Source: Hungatella_A sp034142505 (GTDB lineage: Bacteria > Bacillota > Clostridia > Lachnospirales > Lachnospiraceae). Taken from it: a DNA stretch of 64,000 bases. This document shows, piece after piece, positions 18,729 through 26,970 of this stretch. The notes under the pieces were generated by a model. That model saw nothing but the letters and a program-made list of their open reading frames with translations. It ran no database searches and was not told the DNA's origin. A program made the position numbers and the translations under genes. The stretch covers positions 160,615-224,614 of the forward strand of contig JAWZDV010000050.1 in NCBI GenBank assembly GCA_034142505.1, read 5' to 3'. Position 1 is the first letter of the stretch; each line of letters opens with the position of its first letter.

Positions 18729-21143
18729 ATGAAAAATTGGATTCGCTATTTTTATCAGCCGGGTCTGCCTCTTGGCAGGGATGGAAAGAGGGTGACAGGC
18801 TCCAAAGAACATATTGAGCTTTCGAGAAAAGCGGCAGCGGAGGGAATGGTGCTGCTGAAAAACGAGGGAAAGGTGCTGCCCCTTGCAGCGGGGAAGCGGG
18901 TGGCGGTTTTTGGAAAGGCTTGTACGGATTATGTAAAAGGCGGAGGCGGCAGCGGTGACGTGACGGTAGCATATATGCATAATCTGATTGACGGACTGCG
19001 CATCAAGGAAGCGGAGGGAAAGGTATGTTTATATGAACCGCTGGCCGCGTTTTATGAAGAGGAGACGGGGAGGCAGTACCAGGAAGGCCATGAGCCGGGA
19101 ATGGTGGCAGAGCCGGAGGTTCCCGCCGGACTTTTGCAGGGGGCGAAAACATTTACGGATACGGCGATTGTCACGATCTGCCGCTTCTCCGGTGAAAACT
19201 GGGACCGCACGGTTGGAACGGAGGATGTGGCGGATAATCCGTTCCAATCGGAAAAGGGACGTATGTTTGTAAAACGGTCTTCGGAGTTGTTTGAGAGAGG
19301 GGACTTTTATCTGTCGGATGCAGAGCAGAGGATGGTGGAAACAGTCAAAGAAAATTTTGCCCATGTGGTGGTTGTGATGAATGTGGGCGGCATGGTGGAT
19401 TCTTCCTGGTTCGCGGGGGATGACCGGATTGCGTCTGTGCTGATGGCATGGCAGGGGGGGATGGAAGGCGGTCTGGCGGCCGCGGACCTGCTGACCGGGG
19501 ATGTGACTCCTTCCGGGAAACTGGTGGATACCTTTGCGAAGAGCCTGGAAGATTACCCGTCCTCTGCTCATTTCCATGATTCTTTGTATTATGTTGATTA
19601 TACGGATGATATCTATGTGGGGTATCGTTATTTTGAGACCATTCCGGGGGCGGCAGAGCGTGTGAATTATCCGTTTGGTTTTGGGCTTTCTTATACGAGG
19701 TTTGCGGTTTGGCAGAAGCAGTCGCGGATGACGGAAGAAGGATTTGAACTGCTTGCTGAGGTGACGAATATTGGAGATTATGAGGGGAAAGAGGTGTTGC
19801 AGCTTTATGTGAGCGCGCCGCAGGGAAGGCTCGGTAAACCGGCGAAGGAGTTGAAGGCGTTTGTAAAAACAAGACTGCTCCGGCCAGGGGAGAGGCAGGT
19901 GGTGTCACTCTTTGTTCCGAAAGAAAGTCTGGCGTCCTATGATGATGAGGGAAGGATTCGGAAATCGGCGTATGTGCTGGAGAAGGGGACGTATACGTTC
20001 TGGCTGGGGACCAGTGTCCGGGATGTGGAAAAGGCTGCAGCTCTATGGGAACTGAAGGAGGACATTGTCATTTCCCAGCTGACTGAAACATGTGCTTCTA
20101 ATCTGTTGAAGGAACGGCTGCGCGCAGATGGAACAATGGAGCCGCTTCCGACGGATGAAACTGCGGTCCGGATCAGTAAGTATAACAGCCAGGAGACGCC
20201 GCCCCAGGGAGCCTGCGGCAGAGCGATTCCAGGGAAGCCATGGGGGAAAATTACGGTCCTGCCCCAGTTTTCTGAGGTTGCAGAGGGGAAGATGACTTTG
20301 GATGAGTTTATGGGGCTTTTGTCTTTGGATGATCTCATTGAACTACTCTGCGGCCAGCCCAATACCGGGGCGGCCAACACCTTTGGGTTTGGAAATCTGT
20401 TGCAGTATGGTGTGCCAAACGTGATGACAGCCGACGGTCCTGCCGGCCTTAGAATCCGCCGGGAGTGTGGAATCTATACAACCGCGTTCCCCTGTGCAAC
20501 GCAGCTGGCGTCCAGCTGGAATCCGGAACTGGTGGAAGCGGTGGGAAAAGCGGGGGCCCTTGAAGTTCTGGAAAATAACATGGGAGTCTGGCTGACCCCG
20601 GCAATGAATATTCACAGAAGCCCTCTCTGTGGGCGAAACTTCGAGTACTATTCGGAAGATCCCCTCGTTGCAGGAAAAATGGGCGCCGCCATGGTGCGCG
20701 GCATCCAGTCCCGCCATGTGGCTGCCTCCGTGAAGCATTTCTGCTGTAACAATAAAGAGACGGCCCGCACGGAAAGTGATTCCCGTGTTTCGGAGCGGGC
20801 ACTGCGGGAGATTTATCTGAAAGGATTTGAAATAGTTGTAAAGGAAGCAGACCCGTGGACGATCATGTCTTCCTACAATATTGTAAATGGCCGGCGTGTT
20901 TCTGAGAATCAGGAACTTCTCACGGATATTCTGCGTGGAGAATGGGGATTTGATGGAATTGTGACCACAGACTGGTGGAACCACGGGGAGCAGTACCTGG
21001 AGGTGAAAGCAGGCAATGATGTAAAGATGGGCTGCGGCTACCCGGAACGGCTGCGTAAGGATTGTGAGGAAGGCAGGATTTCGGAGGAAGAGATTAAGAC
21101 CTGCGCCAGGAGGATGCTGGAGTTGATTTTGAAGGTGGATTAG
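18729..21143 (+). CDS. Glycoside hydrolase family 3 enzyme with swapped domain order
   Basis: An 804-residue cytoplasmic GH3 enzyme (beta-glucosidase/xylosidase type). Its halves are reversed: the usual C-terminal alpha/beta sandwich comes first (residues about 30-300, with GMVLLKNEGKVLPL and GGGGSGDV), then a fibronectin-III-like domain (about 330-420). The catalytic barrel comes last (about 510-804, with LTPAMNIHRSPLCGRNFEYYSEDP). The nucleophile is D748 in GIVTTDWW. This order is known from ruminal Butyrivibrio and Ruminococcus beta-glucosidases. ATG 18729 follows AGGAGG; the open frame upstream of it runs through the promoter region and is not coding. Confidence 0.92.
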   Translation: MKNWIRYFYQPGLPLGRDGKRVTGSKEHIELSRKAAAEGMVLLKNEGKVLPLAAGKRVAVFGKACTDYVKGGGGSGDVTVAYMHNLIDGLRIKEAEGKVCLYEPLAAFYEEETGRQYQEGHEPGMVAEPEVPAGLLQGAKTFTDTAIVTICRFSGENWDRTVGTEDVADNPFQSEKGRMFVKRSSELFERGDFYLSDAEQRMVETVKENFAHVVVVMNVGGMVDSSWFAGDDRIASVLMAWQGGMEGGLAAADLLTGDVTPSGKLVDTFAKSLEDYPSSAHFHDSLYYVDYTDDIYVGYRYFETIPGAAERVNYPFGFGLSYTRFAVWQKQSRMTEEGFELLAEVTNIGDYEGKEVLQLYVSAPQGRLGKPAKELKAFVKTRLLRPGERQVVSLFVPKESLASYDDEGRIRKSAYVLEKGTYTFWLGTSVRDVEKAAALWELKEDIVISQLTETCASNLLKERLRADGTMEPLPTDETAVRISKYNSQETPPQGACGRAIPGKPWGKITVLPQFSEVAEGKMTLDEFMGLLSLDDLIELLCGQPNTGAANTFGFGNLLQYGVPNVMTADGPAGLRIRRECGIYTTAFPCATQLASSWNPELVEAVGKAGALEVLENNMGVWLTPAMNIHRSPLCGRNFEYYSEDPLVAGKMGAAMVRGIQSRHVAASVKHFCCNNKETARTESDSRVSERALREIYLKGFEIVVKEADPWTIMSSYNIVNGRRVSENQELLTDILRGEWGFDGIVTTDWWNHGEQYLEVKAGNDVKMGCGYPERLRKDCEEGRISEEEIKTCARRMLELILKVD

Positions 21144-21171
21144 GAGGTATAAGAGAATCTAAACATTTTGC

Positions 21172-21205
21172 AGCGTAGCAGTTTGATCTGCTACGCTATT
21201 ACTTT
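21172..21205 (+). terminator. Hairpin after the GH3 gene
   Basis: agcgtagcag (21172-21181) pairs perfectly with ctgctacgct (21188-21197), loop tttgat. The following sequence attactttg is only weakly T-rich, so termination may be incomplete. Confidence 0.55.
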
Positions 21206-21294
21206 GTAGACGTTTAATAATCAGACTTAGCGGGTTTAGAGGATAGTGTTTCAAATTTGCGTTCTAATTTCATCAATTTCGACTCCAGTGACCC

Positions 21295-21639
21295 TTATTT
21301 CCCTTCTTCTATCTGTCTCAAAGCCGCCCGCAGCATCGCGATCACCAATTCATACTGGCTGGGTTCGGCATGATCCCAGAGTTGTTTTAATTCTTCTAAA
21401 TCACCTTTTTCAACAACTTCAAGTTCATCCTGCAGGAGATAATTTGCAGATACCTTTAAGGAATTGCATATGGAGATGAAAACGGGCAGGCTGGGAGTTT
21501 TGCCGCTGCCTTCTATTTGGCGGAGATAGGTGGAATTGATATTGCATAATTCGGACAGGGCTTCTGCGGTGATGCCACGATCTTTTCTTGCCTGATTGAT
21601 TCGTTTTCCTAGAGTTTTTCTTTTATTATCCATTGTCAT
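21295..21639 (-). CDS. XRE-family transcriptional regulator
   Basis: A 114-residue DNA-binding protein. The Cro/CI helix-turn-helix lies in residues 9-70 (LGKRINQARKDRGITAEALSE, then STYLRQIEGSGKTPSL). A C-terminal helical tail of about 40 residues (LEELKQLWDHAEPSQYELVIAML) could dimerise. It is divergent from a membrane-protein gene. A 9+9 palindrome lies over that gene's -10, so it probably represses that gene and perhaps itself (inference). ATG at 21639 or 21633 are both possible. Confidence 0.87.
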   Translation of the reverse strand: MTMDNKRKTLGKRINQARKDRGITAEALSELCNINSTYLRQIEGSGKTPSLPVFISICNSLKVSANYLLQDELEVVEKGDLEELKQLWDHAEPSQYELVIAMLRAALRQIEEGK

Positions 21640-21710
21640 AATATTCTCTTTTAGCTTTTATTTTATTCGCTGTTGGCTTCTATTCCCTCATGATACAGGA
21701 AAATAAGAAG

Positions 21711-21746
21711 TTGCAGAAGACGATTAAAGCTAATATAATATTAGCT
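21711..21746 (+). promoter_or_regulatory. Sigma-A promoter overlapped by a palindrome (candidate XRE operator)
   Basis: TTGCAG (21711-21716), 17 bp, TATAAT (21734-21739). The perfect inverted repeat agctaatat/atattagct (21728-21736 and 21738-21746) covers the -10, a position suited to repression. Confidence 0.7.
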
Positions 21747-21776
21747 ATAAGACTATGACTCTTAAGTGGGGTAGAT

Positions 21777-22613
21777 ATGAACAGACTGTGGAATAAGTTG
21801 AGGAAGGCCTGTCTTTGCTTTTGGGAAGATGACGGGGATGATTTGGGAAAACTGCATTTGGCTCAGGCGGACAAACGCTGGATCTGGTATGGAGCCGTGT
21901 TGTTGTGTGCGCTGACGGTGATGGCTACGGAAATCATGTACTCGTATCATTTCGGAAAAATAGAAAAAGAGAATGAAAAAAATATGGAGCTGGTCCTTAG
22001 CAGGATTGCGGCTTATGCCGCCTCCGCCACAGATGACGAATATGAGGAAATGGCACAGTCCCTTAGGCGTGATTTAATATATAGTGATTTCAGCCGGGAT
22101 AAAGAAAATTTTATGGAATATATCCCCAATACGGCTGAGATTTGCCGTCTTGCTCCGGATACATTTCCAAGCCAGGTTTATTTATTGTGTACCAACACAG
22201 GAATGCTTTACGGGCTGGATATTTTTGAAGAGGGGGAAGAGACAGCGGGCGGGGAACTGCGCGGCAGCAGAGTCAGCGGCGGCTATGATGATGTAAGTGA
22301 GGCCACACTTTTGATCACGAAAACGCCAGCAGCTAAAGAGGGCCACGCCCGCTTGGAACGAGCCAGGGGGATTGTGAGTATCCAGAGGATGAAAACTCTG
22401 TTTTGCGATGACTGTATCAGGGAGATTCTGGGAGCGGTTGATGAGTACGGACTGATGAATGAATTCGTGATTATGGATGGGAAAAAGAAGAAATTTTATC
22501 CCATTGAGGAAGGCGGATTGTGGATTGGCGATTACCAGCTGGATATCAAATATGAAGATCAGGGCTACGATATCTCCGTTACATATAAAATACAGTCGAA
22601 ATGCGGAGAATAA
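21777..22613 (+). CDS. Single-pass membrane protein of unknown function
   Basis: Not recognised. 278 residues. A cytoplasmic N-terminal part of about 35 residues is followed by one transmembrane helix (about 36-58, WYGAVLLCALTVMATEIMYS). An outer domain of about 220 residues is rich in acidic residues and contains PDTFPSQVYLLCTNTGMLYGLDIFE, where a pair of Cys (C-D-D-C near 210) could bind metal or form a disulfide. The outer part resembles a small sensor domain, but no kinase or signalling output is attached. Divergent from the XRE regulator. Confidence 0.6.
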   Translation: MNRLWNKLRKACLCFWEDDGDDLGKLHLAQADKRWIWYGAVLLCALTVMATEIMYSYHFGKIEKENEKNMELVLSRIAAYAASATDDEYEEMAQSLRRDLIYSDFSRDKENFMEYIPNTAEICRLAPDTFPSQVYLLCTNTGMLYGLDIFEEGEETAGGELRGSRVSGGYDDVSEATLLITKTPAAKEGHARLERARGIVSIQRMKTLFCDDCIREILGAVDEYGLMNEFVIMDGKKKKFYPIEEGGLWIGDYQLDIKYEDQGYDISVTYKIQSKCGE

Positions 22614-22615
22614 TA

Positions 22616-22757
22616 TGGTAATATAAAAGAACAAAGATAAAAACACAGTCCCGGTAGGTAGTCCGGGCGCAGCGGTGGATATTTGTGAAAACGCTGTCAG
22701 TAACCCTCCTCCTTGGTCGTCCGTTCTTTGTGCATTACATTCTTAAGGAGGAATTGT
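22616..22757 (+). ncRNA. yjdF RNA motif (azaaromatic riboswitch)
   Basis: An extended -10 (TGG-TAATAT, 22619-22624) is followed by a structured leader just upstream of yjdF. Visible helices are cccgg (22650-22654) with ccggg (22663-22667), and cagcg (22670-22674) with cgctg (22692-22696). The segment tcctcctt (22707-22714) is an exact 8-base complement of the ribosome binding site aaggagga (22745-22752), so ligand binding could control translation. yjdF motif RNAs bind azaaromatic compounds and are found upstream of yjdF. The class call rests on gene context and remembered consensus, not a covariance search. Confidence 0.78.
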
Positions 22758-22758
22758 C

Positions 22759-23175
22759 ATGGACAAAGTAGCAGGCGTGTTGACGGTATTTTTCGAGGAA
22801 CCTTTCTGGGTAGGCGTGTTTGAGCGGGTATCCGAAGGGAAGGTGACGGCTTGTAAGGTGACATTTGGGGCGGAGCCCAAGGATTATGAGCTGTTTGAAT
22901 TTATTCTGGGGAAATACGCTGGGCTGCGGTTTAGTCCGGCTGTGGCAGCTGATGTGAAAGAGGGGAAATGCAATCCGAAACGGATGCAGCGCAAGGTTCA
23001 CGAACAGGTACTGGGTACCGGCATCGGGACGAGATCGCAGCAGGCCCTGAAGTTACAGCAGGAACAGAATAAACTGGAACGCAGGACTGTGAGCCGGGAA
23101 CGGAAGGAAGCAGAGAAAGAGCGGCAGTTTGAGCTGAAGCAGCAGAAGAGAAAAGAGAAGCACAGGGGCAGGTAA
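22759..23175 (+). CDS. yjdF: YjdF family protein (DUF2992)
   Basis: A 138-residue cytosolic protein. The N-terminal half (VFFEEPFWVGVFERVSEGKV, then VTFGAEPKDYELFEFIL) is the conserved YjdF core, and the C-terminal third is a basic, Lys/Glu/Arg-rich helix. Its biochemical function is unproven; family members sit behind azaaromatic riboswitches and are thought to act in detoxification. ATG 22759 is spaced seven bases from AAGGAGG, which the leader can sequester. A hairpin overlaps its stop codon. Confidence 0.92.
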   Translation: MDKVAGVLTVFFEEPFWVGVFERVSEGKVTACKVTFGAEPKDYELFEFILGKYAGLRFSPAVAADVKEGKCNPKRMQRKVHEQVLGTGIGTRSQQALKLQQEQNKLERRTVSRERKEAEKERQFELKQQKRKEKHRGR

Positions 23176-23190
23176 AAACCTGCCTCTTGT
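23164..23190 (+). terminator. Hairpin overlapping the yjdF stop codon
   Basis: ggggcaggt and acctgcctc pair around a short A loop containing the TAA stop. Only a weak T-rich tail follows, so it may be an RNA-stability element or a weak terminator. Confidence 0.5.
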
Positions 23191-23245
23191 GTTATCGAGG
23201 ATGTCTGTATTAGAATAGTAATATCAGATCGAGAAGGAGGCAGCC

Positions 23246-24655
23246 ATGGATTGGAATACGTTGTTGTGCGAGGACAGAATCAGAAGCTTTGTGAGGAAGG
23301 CGGGGGCTTCGGATCTGCGGTCGGAGTTTGAGAAGGATTATCATCGGATTATCGGAAGCGCTTCGTTTCGGAGGCTTCAGGATAAGACCCAGGTGTTTCC
23401 GTTGGACAGGAGCGATTTTGTCCGCACGAGGCTGACTCATTCCCTGGAGGTCTCCTCTTTTGCCAAATCACTGGGGCAGAATATCTCGGAGAGTATTCAG
23501 AAAAATGGGAAGGATGAGACATTTACGGCGGAGCATAAGGCGGCGGTCTGCGATATTCTGCAGTGTGCGGGCTTGATTCATGATATTGGGAATCCGCCGT
23601 TTGGACATTTCGGCGAGACGGCGATCCAGGAGTGGTTTAAACGGAATTTAAAGGACCTGGAGTTTGAGGGGAAGCCGGTTGTGGATTTACTCAACGAGCA
23701 GATGGTGCAGGATTTCTACAATTTTGAGGGGAATACTCAGGCCTTCCGGGTGGTGACGAAGCTGCATTTTCTGGTGGACGAGCATGGGATGAATTTGACC
23801 AAAGGGCTGTTGGGAACCATCATCAAGTATCCTGGATCTTCGTTGGAGATCAATCCGAAAAGTGGGAATATCAAGGATAAGAAGATGGGATATTTCTATG
23901 CGGACCGGGAGAATTTTCAGGATGTGGAACTGGCGACGGGGGCCTGCGGGGTGCGGCATCCGCTGGCGTTTATTCTGGAGGCGGCGGATGATATTGCTTA
24001 CCGCACGGCGGATATTGAGGACGCGGTGAAAAAAGGATGCATTACCTATGAGCAGCTGGTGGCGGAGCTTAAGAATTATAAGCCGGAGGAACAGAGCGAG
24101 AAATACCGGACGGTTGTGGGCTGGCTGGAGGAGCGTTATCAGAAGGCTTTGGATAAAAAATATTCCCGCCCTGATTTGTATGCGGTGCAGAACTGGGTGG
24201 TCAGTGTGCAGGGGCAGGCTATCGGCGGGGCGACGTATGGGTTTACCAGTCATTATAGCGAGATCATGGCGGGAACGTACCAGTCGGATCTGTTTGAGGG
24301 AGCGGACGTGAAACTGCTGATGAAGGCGCTGGGAGACATTGCATACCGGTATGCATTTATCTCCAAACCGATTCTGAAGCTGGAGATTGCGGCGGAGACG
24401 ATCTTTAACTTTCTGCTGGATAAATTCGTGGATGCGGCTATCTATTATGATACAGGCAGGCCTCTGAAGGCGGTTCAGGAGAAAATGATGGCGCTGGTTT
24501 CCGATAATTACAAAAAAGTATATAAGATTTGTTCGAAAGACAAGCCGGAGGAGGAGAAACTATATCTCAGACTGTTGCTGATTACGGATTATATCTGCGG
24601 AATGACGGACAGTTATGCGAAAGCGTTGTACCAGGAGTTGAATGGGATCGCATAA
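23246..24655 (+). CDS. dgt: Deoxyguanosinetriphosphate triphosphohydrolase
   Basis: A 469-residue HD-domain hydrolase that converts dGTP to deoxyguanosine and triphosphate. HD metal ligands are visible in TRLTHSLEVSSFAK (His near residue 65) and CAGLIHDIGNPPFGHFGE (His-Asp near 115-120), with a further Asp in EAADDIAYRTADIEDA near 245. The length fits the long E. coli Dgt type. GAGAAGGAGG precedes the ATG. The enzyme adjusts dNTP pools; in some bacteria dGTPases also restrict phage replication, but nothing here shows that role. Confidence 0.93.
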   Translation: MDWNTLLCEDRIRSFVRKAGASDLRSEFEKDYHRIIGSASFRRLQDKTQVFPLDRSDFVRTRLTHSLEVSSFAKSLGQNISESIQKNGKDETFTAEHKAAVCDILQCAGLIHDIGNPPFGHFGETAIQEWFKRNLKDLEFEGKPVVDLLNEQMVQDFYNFEGNTQAFRVVTKLHFLVDEHGMNLTKGLLGTIIKYPGSSLEINPKSGNIKDKKMGYFYADRENFQDVELATGACGVRHPLAFILEAADDIAYRTADIEDAVKKGCITYEQLVAELKNYKPEEQSEKYRTVVGWLEERYQKALDKKYSRPDLYAVQNWVVSVQGQAIGGATYGFTSHYSEIMAGTYQSDLFEGADVKLLMKALGDIAYRYAFISKPILKLEIAAETIFNFLLDKFVDAAIYYDTGRPLKAVQEKMMALVSDNYKKVYKICSKDKPEEEKLYLRLLLITDYICGMTDSYAKALYQELNGIA

Positions 24656-24681
24656 AACGGTGATTCCGGTGGACGAACGCA

Positions 24682-24694
24682 GCAACTTATATTA
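24682..24694. repeat. 13-bp direct repeat, left copy
   Basis: gcaacttatatta occurs here, upstream of the TIR gene, and again at 25492-25504 in its last codons. Confidence 0.6.
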
Positions 24695-24740
24695 AAATAT
24701 AGGTAGTACATATGAATATACAAAAGAGAGGGCATTTTTA

Positions 24741-25529
24741 ATGGCGAGTAAAGTATTTATCAGTCATGTGGCGGAAGATAAGGAGCTGGTGGATGATTTT
24801 TGTGAACTGCTTGAAGATGGGATGGGGATTCACGATATTTTTTGCTCCTCTAAAAACGGCTGTCTGGGAATTGGCGAGGATTTTATCCGGCGGATACGGG
24901 AGGAGGTCTGTGGCTGTGAGGTGGTTATTTTTCTGATCACGCAGAAGTATTTAAAAAGCCCGTTCTGTCAGATTGAGATGGGAGCAGCCTGGGCTTTGGG
25001 AAAACAGATTAAACCGATTGTTGTTCCGCCGTTAACGTTTAAAGATTTGAATAAACCGATGGATGACCACCAGGCGATCAGCCTGACGGATGAGGATGGT
25101 TTGGACCAGTTGTTCAGAGAACTGTTGAAGCAGGGGATTGCTACGGCAGGAGCGCTTCATTTTGTGAATGCGCTGAAAAAGTTCAAATTAAACTGTGGTA
25201 TTTTGGAGGCAGACAGTAAGGGAATCTACCGTGCGATTGTAACGGAGATTTATAAGAGACCGGGAGAAGATGTTTACTTTTATAAATTAAAAGGTAAAAT
25301 TTTGGAACCGGATTTGGTAAAACATAAAGTTGGGAATCATTTTGAATGCTGGGAGAAAGAACAGCAGTGGATATCCGCCCGTTACGAGAAGGTAGAAGGC
25401 CTGCGTGAAGGAGATGTCCTGGCTTTTAAACTGGCCGGCGGGGATTTTAAGGAAGAGTTAAGGCATGGCAGCCAGATTCTGCAAAATGTTCGCAACTTAT
25501 ATTATAGAAACCCACATATAGTAAAATGA
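24741..25529 (+). CDS. TIR-domain protein
   Basis: 262 residues. An N-terminal TIR domain spans about 1-140: box 1 KVFISHVAEDKELVD, then IHDIFCSSKNG with IGEDFIRRIREE, and the alpha-C region SPFCQIEMGAAW, where E79 matches the catalytic glutamate of NAD-cleaving bacterial TIRs. The C-terminal part (about 150-262, with ADSKGIYRAIVTEIYKR and WISARYEKVEGLREGD) is not recognised and may be a sensor. Bacterial TIR proteins often act in phage defence by degrading NAD; no partner such as Thoeris ThsA is adjacent. Bracketed by a 13-bp direct repeat and AT-rich upstream sequence. Confidence 0.85.
   Translation: MASKVFISHVAEDKELVDDFCELLEDGMGIHDIFCSSKNGCLGIGEDFIRRIREEVCGCEVVIFLITQKYLKSPFCQIEMGAAWALGKQIKPIVVPPLTFKDLNKPMDDHQAISLTDEDGLDQLFRELLKQGIATAGALHFVNALKKFKLNCGILEADSKGIYRAIVTEIYKRPGEDVYFYKLKGKILEPDLVKHKVGNHFECWEKEQQWISARYEKVEGLREGDVLAFKLAGGDFKEELRHGSQILQNVRNLYYRNPHIVK
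25492..25504. repeat. 13-bp direct repeat, right copy
   Basis: gcaacttatatta, identical to 24682-24694; it encodes part of the C-terminal NLYYR of the TIR protein. Confidence 0.6.
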
Positions 25530-25542
25530 CAGGAGGACATGC

Positions 25543-26535
25543 ATGAAACCAATGAATATGGCTATTCTTGGGGCCGGCAGAATTGCCGGAACCATGGCGG
25601 GGACCATGAGGGAGATGAAGTGGATTAACAGCTATGCCGTCGCTTCCCGGTCTCTGGAGAAGGCGAAGAACTTTGCAAACGAGTACGGATTTGACAAGGC
25701 ATATGGTTCCTATGAGGAGATGGTGAAGGACCCGGAGGTGGAGCTTGTCTATGTGGCATCCCCTCATTCCCACCACTATGAGCATATCAAGCTGTGCCTG
25801 GAGCATGGGAAGCATGTGCTGTGTGAGAAAGCATTTACGGTAAATGAAGCCCAGGCCAGGGAAGTATTTGCGATGGCGAAGGAGCGGGGGCTGCTGCTGA
25901 CGGAGGCCATGTGGGTGCGGTATATGCCGATGGTCAGGACGCTTCAGGACGTGATAAAATCCGGTGCCATCGGAAATGTCTCCACCGTGACGGCAAATCT
26001 GTATTATTTGATTGACGGCGTGGAGAGGATTCAGAATCCGGAACTGGCGGGAGGCGCATTGCTGGACGTGGGCGTGTATACGCTGACCTTTGCGTCGGTG
26101 GTGATGGGAGATGAGATTGACAGAATCCAGGCCTGCGCTACGAAGACGGAGACCGGCGTGGACGCACAGAACAGCATTACCATATTCTACAAGGACGGAA
26201 GAATGGCACAGCTGTGCAGCGGGATCATGTCGCTGAGTGACAGAAAAGGAATCATCTACGGCTCCAAAGGCTATATCATCGTGGAGAATATCAATAATTT
26301 TGAGTCGATCCAGGTGTACAATGTGGACCGGAAGATGATAGAAGAGTATCCGTGTCCGCCACAGATCTCCGGCTACGAATATGAGGTGATGGCCTGTGTG
26401 GAGGCAATCAGAAACGGCTGGACGGAGTGTCCGCAGATGCCTCATGAGGCGACTTTGGAGATCATGAGACAGATGGATGAAATCCGCGGACAGCTGGGCG
26501 TTTCCTATCCATTTGAGCAGGAGGAAAGGAAGTAA
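25543..26535 (+). CDS. Gfo/Idh/MocA-family oxidoreductase
   Basis: A 330-residue NAD(P)-dependent dehydrogenase of the glucose-fructose oxidoreductase family. A Rossmann fold begins with AILGAGRIAGTMAG, then VASPHSHHYEH and the EKAF motif near residue 95, where the lysine is catalytic (EKP in most relatives). The C-terminal alpha/beta domain starts near 125 and contains GGALLDVGVYTL. These enzymes oxidise or epimerise sugars, inositols or dihydrodiols; the substrate cannot be read here. It starts 13 bases after the TIR stop with CAGGAGGAC upstream, so it may be co-transcribed with the genes that follow. Confidence 0.92.
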   Translation: MKPMNMAILGAGRIAGTMAGTMREMKWINSYAVASRSLEKAKNFANEYGFDKAYGSYEEMVKDPEVELVYVASPHSHHYEHIKLCLEHGKHVLCEKAFTVNEAQAREVFAMAKERGLLLTEAMWVRYMPMVRTLQDVIKSGAIGNVSTVTANLYYLIDGVERIQNPELAGGALLDVGVYTLTFASVVMGDEIDRIQACATKTETGVDAQNSITIFYKDGRMAQLCSGIMSLSDRKGIIYGSKGYIIVENINNFESIQVYNVDRKMIEEYPCPPQISGYEYEVMACVEAIRNGWTECPQMPHEATLEIMRQMDEIRGQLGVSYPFEQEERK

Positions 26536-26543
26536 CTGCAGTT

Positions 26544-26930
26544 ATGTTTTTTATATGCGGAGTTGATACCAGAACGAAGGAGATACCTTATTCCAAAACC
26601 GTGATCTGCGCCCAGTGCGGAAGTTATGGACGGTATCAGGTATTTATGACCTACACGTGTCTGAGTCTGTTTTTTATCCCGGTGTTCAAGTGGAACCGCC
26701 ATTACTATGTGAGAATGTCCTGCTGTGATACGGTGTATGAGATCATCCCGGAATTGGGGAAACGGATTGCCGGCGGAGATTTGGTGGACTTGACGGAAAA
26801 CAATTTAATGCTGGTGAAGTCCGGCAGCAGAAAAGACAATAGCTGGAACGAGAAGAAACACTGTGATCACTGTGGATACGAAACCACAGAAGATTTTGAT
26901 TATTGTCCCAAATGCGGGCAGAAATTATAA
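26544..26930 (+). CDS. Zinc-ribbon protein
   Basis: A 128-residue protein with three cysteine pairs. The N-terminal pair is CAQCG at about residue 22, and a C-terminal ribbon has CDHCGY and YCPKCGQ (about 107-126), which would hold one zinc ion. Between them lies a hydrophobic stretch (YTCLSLFFIPVFKWNRHYYV, residues about 38-58), typical of small membrane-associated zinc-ribbon proteins in Firmicutes. Function unknown. Starts 8 bases after the oxidoreductase stop without a strong ribosome binding site, suggesting coupled translation. Confidence 0.78.
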   Translation: MFFICGVDTRTKEIPYSKTVICAQCGSYGRYQVFMTYTCLSLFFIPVFKWNRHYYVRMSCCDTVYEIIPELGKRIAGGDLVDLTENNLMLVKSGSRKDNSWNEKKHCDHCGYETTEDFDYCPKCGQKL

Positions 26931-26970
26931 AAAAGCCATGAACTGGCTGGTAGAAGAAGGGGGAACATAC

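Noticed and set aside
24682..25504. Interpreting the TIR-flanking repeats as recombinase attachment sites
   Set aside because: No recombinase lies between them, and the right copy is inside the coding sequence; kept only as an observation.
23246..25529. dgt plus TIR as one two-gene defence system
   Set aside because: dgt looks like an ordinary housekeeping dGTPase with its own ribosome binding site, and the TIR gene has a separate AT-rich upstream region; no evidence links them.
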